Shown here in pieces: positions 25,299 to 30,869 of a stretch of DNA of 30,869 nt. Below the pieces are notes generated by a model. The model saw only the letters and a program-made list of their open reading frames with translations. It searched no databases and was not told the DNA's origin. Source of the DNA: an uncultured Oscillospiraceae bacterium (GTDB taxonomy: Bacteria; Bacillota; Clostridia; Oscillospirales; Acutalibacteraceae); NCBI GenBank assembly GCA_902489335.1, contig CABTZO010000008.1:1-30869 (forward strand), in the 5' to 3' direction. Position 1 is the stretch's first letter. Every line of letters starts with the position of its first letter. Made by a program: the position numbers and the translations under genes.

Positions 25299-25330
25299 AT
25301 TATATAATACGTTGCATGCAAAATTTTGCA
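25299..25330 (-). promoter_or_regulatory. Possible sbcD promoter with a 14-base palindrome
   Basis: A TATAAT (25299-25304, minus strand) lies about 130 bases before sbcD. The perfect palindrome TGCAAAATTTTGCA (25317-25330) covers the place where the -35 would be, and no good -35 hexamer is seen. This suggests an operator or activator site, but it is based on the sequence pattern only. Confidence 0.4.
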
Positions 25331-25369
25331 CGATTTTCGGTTTCATGTAAGATTGTAAATCTAAATAAA

Positions 25370-25400
25370 AATATTAGGTGACAAACAATCACCTAATATT
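25370..25400 (-). terminator. Terminator of the holB-ricT-greA-lysS operon
   Basis: A perfect 12-base stem (25370-25381 with 25389-25400) with a 7-base loop is followed on the minus strand by TTTTATTTAG. It lies about 26 bases after the lysS stop. Confidence 0.92.
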
Positions 25401-25425
25401 AACATAAATTATTACGTTTTGGATT

Positions 25426-27333
25426 TTAATACAATTTTGCGCCGGCAGGTACTGCGCCGCTCAGCATTACTAAATTAAGTTTTTCTTCGTCTCCGTCATG
25501 GAACACTGTTGATAAAATCATTCCCTCGGAATCAATGCCCATCATCTTTCTTGGCGGGAGATTTGTTATTGCAAGAAGTGTTTTGCCGACAAGTTCTTCC
25601 GGCTCATAATATGCGTGAATACCGCTTAAAATAGTGCGGTCTGTGCCTGTTCCGTCGTCAAGTGTAAATTGCAAAAGCTTCTTAGACTTAGGTACTGCAA
25701 CACACTCTTTAACTTTAACCGCTCTGAAATCTGATTTTGAAAACGTCTCAAAGTCAACAAAATCGGAGAAGAAAGGTTCAATTTTCAAGTCTGTAAAGTT
25801 TGGAAGCTTGTCGTCACTTTCGGACTTAACTTCTGCCGTTTCAACCTTTGTGGTAGGCTTCATTGTTGGAAATAATAGCACGTCTCTGATTGAGTAACTG
25901 TCTGTCAAGAACATTACAAGTCTGTCAATTCCCATGCCCATTCCGCCTGTCGGAGGCATCGCATATTCAAGGGCTGTAACGAAGTCGTCGTCCATCATGT
26001 TCGCTTCTTCGTCTCCGGCATTTCTGAGTTCTACTTGATGCTTAAATCTTTCATATTGGTCAATAGGATCATTGAGCTCAGAATAAGCATTTGCAAATTC
26101 TCGTCCGGTGATAAACAACTCAAATCTTTGAGTTAAAAGCGGTGTATGTTTGCACTTTTTGGTAAGCGGTGAAACTTCAATCGGATAATCATAAATAAAT
26201 GTCGGATTGACGAGATTCTCTTCGACTTTTTCTTCAAAAACTTCATTGAGCACATTGCCCCATGAATGTTCTTTGTCAAGTTCTATTCCAAGTTCTTTCA
26301 ACACTTCATCGGCTTTTTTGTTATCTCCGATAAAGTCCATAAAATCAATGTCGGTATATTTTTTAACCGCTTGTGCCATTGTCAATTTTTCAAATGGCTT
26401 TGACAAATCTATCTTTGTTCCCTGATATTCAATTTCCAAGCCTTGACAAACGTCCTTTGCCGCTCTTCTGATCATCTCTTCGGTGATATCCATCATGTCG
26501 TTGTAGTCGCTATATGCTTCATACAGTTCAATCGCGGTAAATTCAGGGTTATGCTTTATGTCCATACCCTCATTTCTAAACTGTCTGCCTATCTCATAGA
26601 CTTTATTCATGCCGCCGATTATCAGTCTTTTAAGATAGAGTTCCGGTGCAATTCTGAGATATAAATCAATATCAAGCGCATTGTGATGAGTAACGAAGGG
26701 CTTTGCTGTCGCTCCGCCTGCAATAACATTTAGCATCGGAGTTTCAACTTCGATAAATCCTCTCTCTTCCAAAAAGCTCCTTATTGAAGCAATGATTTTA
26801 CTTCTTTTTTCAAATGTATCTTTTACATCGGGATTCATTATCAAGTCGAGATATCTCTGTCTGTATCTCAAATCTGTGTCTTTCAGTCCGTGATATTTTT
26901 CCGGAAGCGGTAAAAGGGACTTTGAAAGCAGCTCTATTTCTTTACAATGAACCGAGATTTCTCCTCTCATTGTCTTGAAAACAAAGCCTTTGAGCGAAAT
27001 GATGTCGCCGATATCCCATTTTTTGAATTCGGAAAATTCATCTTTTCCGATCTCGTCGGACTTTACATAAGCTTGAATTGAAGCAGAACCGTCGTAGATG
27101 TCAATGAAGTTCGCTTTACCCATATTTCGTCTGCTCATCATTCTGCCGCAAATGCAAACATCTTTTTCTTCAAAGTCTTCAAAATTTTCAACAATATCTT
27201 TCGCTGCGGCGTCCGGATAACCCTTTGTTTTCTCATAGGGGTCCTTTTTATTTGCCTTGAGTTCGTTTAATTTTTCAATTCTTATCTGTCTTAATGTTAA
27301 AGGATTTTCTTCTTGATTTTTATTATTAGCCAT
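25426..27333 (-). CDS. lysS: Lysyl-tRNA synthetase (class II) with C-terminal tRNA-binding domain
   Basis: Attaches lysine to tRNA-Lys. It has 635 residues against about 490-500 for the usual bacterial enzyme. The OB-fold anticodon domain is at about 55-145. The class II core spans about 150-490, with motif 2 near FRNEGMDIKHNPEFTAIE (252-269) and motif 3 near GGMGMGIDRL (463-472). A linker (493-520) leads to an extra domain at 521-635 (FRAVKVKECVAVPKSKKLL, then a LPPRKMMGIDSEGMILS segment), which is the EMAP II/Trbp111 tRNA-binding fold normally found at the C-terminus of MetRS. The frame is continuous and ends in a normal stop. It starts 9 bases after greA, an arrangement common in Firmicutes. 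Confidence 0.95.
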   Translation of the reverse strand: MANNKNQEENPLTLRQIRIEKLNELKANKKDPYEKTKGYPDAAAKDIVENFEDFEEKDVCICGRMMSRRNMGKANFIDIYDGSASIQAYVKSDEIGKDEFSEFKKWDIGDIISLKGFVFKTMRGEISVHCKEIELLSKSLLPLPEKYHGLKDTDLRYRQRYLDLIMNPDVKDTFEKRSKIIASIRSFLEERGFIEVETPMLNVIAGGATAKPFVTHHNALDIDLYLRIAPELYLKRLIIGGMNKVYEIGRQFRNEGMDIKHNPEFTAIELYEAYSDYNDMMDITEEMIRRAAKDVCQGLEIEYQGTKIDLSKPFEKLTMAQAVKKYTDIDFMDFIGDNKKADEVLKELGIELDKEHSWGNVLNEVFEEKVEENLVNPTFIYDYPIEVSPLTKKCKHTPLLTQRFELFITGREFANAYSELNDPIDQYERFKHQVELRNAGDEEANMMDDDFVTALEYAMPPTGGMGMGIDRLVMFLTDSYSIRDVLLFPTMKPTTKVETAEVKSESDDKLPNFTDLKIEPFFSDFVDFETFSKSDFRAVKVKECVAVPKSKKLLQFTLDDGTGTDRTILSGIHAYYEPEELVGKTLLAITNLPPRKMMGIDSEGMILSTVFHDGDEEKLNLVMLSGAVPAGAKLY

Positions 27334-27342
27334 TATCTCTTC

Positions 27343-27825
27343 CTATTTATATATTTCCATTATCTTAAAGTTTTTCTTAACTCCGCCGGGCAATTCAACT
27401 TCGACTTTATCTCCGAGTTTTTTGCCCCATACGGCTCTACCTATCGGGGATTCGTTTGAAATAATTCCTTTTTTCGGATCTATTTCGTTGCTCGACATAA
27501 TTTTAAAAGTGAGCAAAGAATCCGTCTTTTTTCCGACTTCTTTAATCTTAATTTTAGATCCGATTCCGACCTTATCCGTAGATATTTCGTCCTCATCAAT
27601 AACTTTGGCGTTTTTCAAAATATCTTCAATTTCATTGATACGATTTTCGATCATTGCCTGATCGTTCTTCGCTTCATCGTATTCGGCGTTTTCGGAAAGA
27701 TCTCCGAAAGACAAGGCGACTTTTATTTTTTCAATAATTTCCGTTCTTCCGACAGTTTTAAGTTGTTCGAGTTCCTCTTCCAATTTTTCATAACTGTCTT
27801 TTGTGATGATATTTTCTTTTTGCAT
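27343..27825 (-). CDS. greA: Transcription elongation factor GreA
   Basis: Rescues backtracked RNA polymerase by stimulating transcript cleavage in the secondary channel. It has 160 residues, full length. The N-terminal coiled-coil hairpin covers about 10-75, and the acidic tip GDLSENAEY has Asp42 and Glu45 to hold the catalytic metal. The C-terminal FKBP-like domain includes the SPIGRAVWGKKLGD segment, diagnostic for GreA. It lies between ricT (13-base gap) and lysS (9-base gap). Confidence 0.95.
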   Translation of the reverse strand: MQKENIITKDSYEKLEEELEQLKTVGRTEIIEKIKVALSFGDLSENAEYDEAKNDQAMIENRINEIEDILKNAKVIDEDEISTDKVGIGSKIKIKEVGKKTDSLLTFKIMSSNEIDPKKGIISNESPIGRAVWGKKLGDKVEVELPGGVKKNFKIMEIYK

Positions 27826-27838
27826 TCAAATTTCCTTT

Positions 27839-28708
27839 CTATTCGTCTTCAATTGATTTAAGGGCTTCGAGTTCCTCTTTGCTTACACGAACTTTCGCAC
27901 CTTTTATTTGTTTGACCTGACTCTTATCAAAAATTCGATTAGGAATCTGACCTTTTTTATCGAAAGCAACTTCAAGTTTTCCCGTTATTATGTTGCTGTC
28001 CACAACAACGCCTTTTCCCTTCGGCGTCTTTACTATCGCACCGGGTGCCGGGGTTGTCTTTAGTAAATACTGATATGTTTCTTCTTCATTCTTGAGGCAA
28101 CACATAAGTCTGCCACAGCAACCGCTTATTTTCTCCGGATTGAGACTCAGCATCTGCTCTTTTGCCATTTTTATCGAAACCGGACTAAAGTGTGTCAAGT
28201 ATGTCGAGCAACAGAATTCCCTTCCGCAAATGCCTATTCCGCCTCTTATCTTAGCCTCGTCTCTGACACCTATTTGTCTTAGTTCAATTCTTGTTTTAAA
28301 CACATAGGCCAAGTCTTTTGCAAGTTCACGAAAATCAATTCTGCCGTCAGCGATGAAATAAAACAAGATTTTACCTGCGTCTAAGGTATATTGAACATCA
28401 ACAAGTTTCATTTCAAGTTTGTGTTTTTTTATCTTTTCCTCGCAAATTTTGAAGGCTTCTTTTTCTTTTTTCTCGTTTTCCGCCTTTTGTTTCAAATCTT
28501 CTTCGGTTGCAATTCTGATTATTTCTTTGAGTGAAGATACTATTTTTTCATCTTCTACCTGTCTTTTTTCTAAAACGATTTCCCCGCATTCTATTCCGCG
28601 AACTGTTTCAACAATAACCTTGTCGCCGAGTTTGACTTGAAAATCTCCGGGATCAAAATAATATATTTTTCCGACAGGCTTAAATCTAACGCCTACAACA
28701 ATTGTCAT
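27839..28708 (-). CDS. ricT: PSP1-domain protein RicT (YaaT)
   Basis: The PSP1-family subunit of the RicAFT (Y) complex, which in Bacillus subtilis carries Fe-S clusters and assists RNase Y-dependent mRNA maturation. It has 289 residues. The PSP1 core lies at about 60-150, and cysteines cluster in ICGREFCCSTY (Cys161, 166, 167) and SGCCGRLMCC (Cys197, 198, 203, 204), matching the family's cluster-binding region. Its ATG overlaps the holB stop by 4 bases, the same order as holB-yaaT in Bacillus. No ricA or ricF is in the window. Confidence 0.93.
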   Translation of the reverse strand: MTIVVGVRFKPVGKIYYFDPGDFQVKLGDKVIVETVRGIECGEIVLEKRQVEDEKIVSSLKEIIRIATEEDLKQKAENEKKEKEAFKICEEKIKKHKLEMKLVDVQYTLDAGKILFYFIADGRIDFRELAKDLAYVFKTRIELRQIGVRDEAKIRGGIGICGREFCCSTYLTHFSPVSIKMAKEQMLSLNPEKISGCCGRLMCCLKNEEETYQYLLKTTPAPGAIVKTPKGKGVVVDSNIITGKLEVAFDKKGQIPNRIFDKSQVKQIKGAKVRVSKEELEALKSIEDE

Positions 28709-29472
28709 TTAATTTCCTCCAAATTCAAATTTCCGAGTTCACAGATAAGCATCGTAAGATTGAGCCGCTTATTTGCGTTTTTTTTATCACGCTTTTTATA
28801 TTCTCTGAAAATTTGAACTATATTTATAAGTTTATTTTGAATTCTTTCATCGTCGTTTTCCATGATTTCTTTTGCGGCTTTTTGCTCAATATATGACAAA
28901 CTTAAATCAAAACTTGAACTGTCCGCCGCACATTTTGAAACTGTCTTCATGATCTCATATTCATCGGATTTCAGACAAACTTTAAGTAATTTATCTCCGA
29001 TTTTTATGACCTCATCATCATAAAAAATTTCAGAACTTCCGGCTCTTATCACCGTACATCTTGACAAAACAGTTGAAAGCAGTCTCTTTCTGTTGTCAAT
29101 TTGAATTATAAACACGGCATAGGACGGAGGTTCTTCAAGAATTTTAAGCAGAGCATTTTGAGAATAATCACTCAGTGCTTCGCCGTCCGTAAAAATAAAG
29201 ATTTTGCGTTTCGCTTCATTTGGCGGCAAATAAGCCTGCTTTTTTACATCTCTTACCTGCTCAACCGAATATGCTTTTTTTTCGGGATAAACATATATCA
29301 AATCGGGGTGAATTTTTTCTTTAACTTTTCTGCAACCCTCACATTGTCCGCAGGGATTAAGAACATCTTTTAAGCAAAATGAAGAAAGAACAATTTTATT
29401 TACCTTTGCTTCAATTAAATTTTTGTCTTCGCCTTCAACAATCAAGGCTGATGGTAATTTTTCATTGTTCAT
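28705..29472 (-). CDS. holB: DNA polymerase III delta' subunit (HolB)
   Basis: A clamp-loader subunit with the AAA+ fold. It has 255 residues, shorter than the typical 310-335, and the C-terminal collar domain appears reduced. Cys33, Cys41, Cys44 and Cys47 form the zinc-binding module of clamp-loader subunits. The SRC motif (LSRCT, 137-139) supplies the arginine finger, and NALLKILEEPP (106-116) is the sensor-like signature. No Walker A lysine is present (EGEDKNLIE in that place), as expected for delta', so it is not DnaX. It is preceded by a membrane-protein gene with a 1-base gap. Confidence 0.9.
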   Translation of the reverse strand: MNNEKLPSALIVEGEDKNLIEAKVNKIVLSSFCLKDVLNPCGQCEGCRKVKEKIHPDLIYVYPEKKAYSVEQVRDVKKQAYLPPNEAKRKIFIFTDGEALSDYSQNALLKILEEPPSYAVFIIQIDNRKRLLSTVLSRCTVIRAGSSEIFYDDEVIKIGDKLLKVCLKSDEYEIMKTVSKCAADSSSFDLSLSYIEQKAAKEIMENDDERIQNKLINIVQIFREYKKRDKKNANKRLNLTMLICELGNLNLEEIK

Positions 29473-29473
29473 T

Positions 29474-30421
29474 TCAGTTGAAGTAATCTTCTAAATATGT
29501 ATCTTGCTTCTGATCTTTATCGGATAAATTTTCTTTTTTTTCTTCTGTTTGAACGCTTTCTTTTTTGCTGAAAACTAAAACACAAAGTACACAAAAAGCA
29601 AAGAGCATTATTCCGAAGTCACAGATGATTTCAGGCATTTTACCGGTTAAAAAATCTTGTTTATCAGTTAAATAACTCAAAAACATCGGAAAATGATTCA
29701 TCGATACAATTATTATTATCAGTCCGGAGGTGAAAATCACCTTTGCAACACTGCGAACGCCGATATTCAGATAAATTGACGATGCAAAGTAGAAAAAGAA
29801 GAGAATCGCAGTTACCAAAAAGGCAAGTTCAAACATTAAGCTCGGTACATTCTTAAATCTAATCGGATTTATAAGCTGATACATAAGCTTGCAAATAAGC
29901 CAAATTGTAGGAGTCAACCCCATTATTGAAGCCTTTTTATACTTCATATCTTTTTTCAGAACAGATATCGAAAAAAGAGAAAAATATACTGCAGATAACA
30001 CAGCAAAAATCGCCCTAAAGATTAGCGAAACAGTTCCGTTCCTAATTAAATCTGCCGGACTGGGATTCATTGATTCCAAAGGCGTATTAATAAAATTCAT
30101 CGAAATTTGGACCATTGCAACTCCCGCATCAAACAGCAAAAAAATTACCATAAGAGCGGTCGGTATCGCAAACAGCATGTTGTTCATATTGGATATTTGA
30201 TTTTGATTTTTCAGATTTTTGTCTGTAAAAGACAAAATACCAATCAAAAATACCGCCAATAAAAAAATGATATAAATTGCGTAATTCAAAGGTTTCAATC
30301 CGGTTATAAATCCGGTATCTTTTCCTATCCCCTTCATAACTTGAAAGGTGCGAATCGGCAACAAAATCAAAGTGAAAATTGAGACTATGAGAAAAATTAT
30401 CTTTTCTCTTGCGATTTTCAT
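29474..30421 (-). CDS. Polytopic membrane protein of unknown function
   Basis: A 315-residue protein that I do not recognise. About eight hydrophobic segments can be seen, roughly at residues 8-22, 47-65, 82-105, 135-160, 168-185, 197-215, 225-245 and 265-285. They are followed by a highly charged, Lys/Glu/Asp-rich cytoplasmic tail (from about 287). No transport or enzymatic motif stands out. It follows AGGAG by a few bases and is the first gene of the operon with holB, ricT, greA and lysS, 1 base before holB. An accessory role at the envelope is possible, but there is no evidence beyond co-location. Confidence 0.78.
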   Translation of the reverse strand: MKIAREKIIFLIVSIFTLILLPIRTFQVMKGIGKDTGFITGLKPLNYAIYIIFLLAVFLIGILSFTDKNLKNQNQISNMNNMLFAIPTALMVIFLLFDAGVAMVQISMNFINTPLESMNPSPADLIRNGTVSLIFRAIFAVLSAVYFSLFSISVLKKDMKYKKASIMGLTPTIWLICKLMYQLINPIRFKNVPSLMFELAFLVTAILFFFYFASSIYLNIGVRSVAKVIFTSGLIIIIVSMNHFPMFLSYLTDKQDFLTGKMPEIICDFGIMLFAFCVLCVLVFSKKESVQTEEKKENLSDKDQKQDTYLEDYFN

Positions 30422-30443
30422 AAATATCTCCTAAAAATTAAGA

Positions 30444-30466
30444 ATCCAAAGAACTAGTCTTTGGAT
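30444..30466 (-). terminator. Hairpin between the CDF gene and the membrane-protein operon
   Basis: ATCCAAAGA (30444-30452) pairs with TCTTTGGAT (30458-30466) around a 5-base loop, followed on the minus strand by TTCTTAATTTTT. It may end the cation-transporter transcript. It also lies between the predicted start of the next operon (about 30485) and its first codon, so it is part of that leader too. Confidence 0.6.
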
Positions 30467-30491
30467 ATATATAAGTATACAATCCACGACA

Positions 30492-30520
30492 ATTTTATAT
30501 TATATGTCGTGTAAAGTCAA
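30492..30520 (-). promoter_or_regulatory. Promoter of the membrane protein-holB-lysS operon
   Basis: The -35 TTGACT (30515-30520) and -10 TAAAAT (30492-30497) have a 17-base spacer on the minus strand. An inverted repeat, CACGACA (30485-30491) with TGTCGTG (30505-30511), brackets the -10 and reads as a possible operator. Confidence 0.72.
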
Positions 30521-30546
30521 CCGCAACGCCGAAGATTCGGGAATAA

Positions 30547-30869
30547 TCAGACGAACGGATAATCCAATTTTACAATTGCATTATATCTTTTATCTATGTT
30601 TTTAAGCTCTTTTGATATCAACTGTTTCAGTTCCTTGTCGCTGATTTTAAAATTAAAAGGTCGAACAACGTCAAAAATTATATTTTTTCGTTTTTTCCCG
30701 TTTACAACTCTTAAATCATGTTTTGATAATTCCGGATCGATTTTATAAAGAATTTCATTTATCTGAGATTTCAGCAGCTCCAATTTTTCATCATTTACCA
30801 GAACGGGATCCATGTGAATTACACATTCTCCGCCAACGATTTTTGACAATTCATTTTCAATCTCGTCAA
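30547..30869 (-). CDS. Cation diffusion facilitator family transporter, C-terminal part (partial)
   Basis: The frame stays open to the window end, so this is the last 107 or so residues of a longer gene. The visible part is the cytoplasmic dimerisation domain of the CDF (ZT_dimer) family: an IVGGECVIHMDPV segment followed by an alpha-beta-beta-alpha-beta pattern with SKHDLRVVNGKK. The membrane half with the metal site is outside the window. The TTG at 30849 is an internal Leu codon, not the start. The metal (Zn, Fe or Mn) cannot be told from this portion. Confidence 0.8.
   Translation of the reverse strand, partial: DEIENELSKIVGGECVIHMDPVLVNDEKLELLKSQINEILYKIDPELSKHDLRVVNGKKRKNIIFDVVRPFNFKISDKELKQLISKELKNIDKRYNAIVKLDYPFV

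Noticed and set aside
1..30869. CRISPR arrays, tRNA or rRNA genes, insertion sequences
   Set aside because: No regularly spaced repeats, cloverleaf-like segments with CCA ends, rRNA stretches or transposase-like frames were recognised by reading; a covariance-model scan would settle this.

Overview
The window reads as an AT-rich chromosomal segment of an anaerobic, low-GC Firmicute, most likely class Clostridia. The grounds are Bacillota-type ribosome binding sites and TTGACA/TATAAT promoters with 17-base spacers, the holB-ricT-greA-lysS gene order, a clostridial-type citrate synthase and a spacing-conserved XRE/ImmA regulator pair. No rRNA, tRNA, CRISPR array, transposase or phage structural gene was seen. 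Almost everything lies on the minus strand; the exception is the regulator/protease pair at 19493-20457.

Layout, left to right. (1) 76-3416: a short-chain dehydrogenase with its own promoter and terminator, then a two-gene hisF-citrate synthase unit. (2) 3548-5975: two tandem paralogous lipases of the zinc-binding family I.5 (Geobacillus L1/staphylococcal type), both 395 residues and both without a visible secretion signal. (3) 6159-15966: an operon read from a strong promoter at about 16014-16042. It makes nucleotide sugars. A PglF-like dehydratase, a PglE-like aminotransferase and a PglC-like phosphoglycosyltransferase (bacillosamine-type start of a lipid-linked glycan) are followed by WbpB, WbpD, WbpE and WbpA homologues (UDP-2,3-diacetamido-glucuronate route). 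A Na/Pi-cotransporter-like gene follows at the end. No glycosyltransferase beyond the initiating enzyme and no flippase or polymerase is present. (4) 16190-17968: a lipoprotein of unknown function and a Cys-type glutathione peroxidase. (5) 18105-20457: dinB (Y-family polymerase) opposite an XRE repressor and an ImmA/IrrE-type metalloprotease. The intergenic region holds three near-identical 13-base operators and two face-to-face promoters. (6) 20505-20893: a degraded epimerase gene fused to the tail of another gene. (7) 21031-25167: sbcD-sbcC plus a small zinc-ribbon protein. (8) 25426-30421: an operon of a membrane protein, holB, ricT, greA and a lysS whose product carries an extra C-terminal tRNA-binding domain. 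(9) 30547-30869: the 3' end of a cation diffusion facilitator gene that runs off the window.

The most interesting system is region 5: a small, apparently LexA-independent DNA-damage switch. By analogy with DdrO/IrrE and ImmR/ImmA, the protease would cleave the XRE repressor and release the error-prone polymerase. The operator positions inside and beside both promoters fit this closely. The sbcDC double-strand-break genes lie close by but have their own promoter region.
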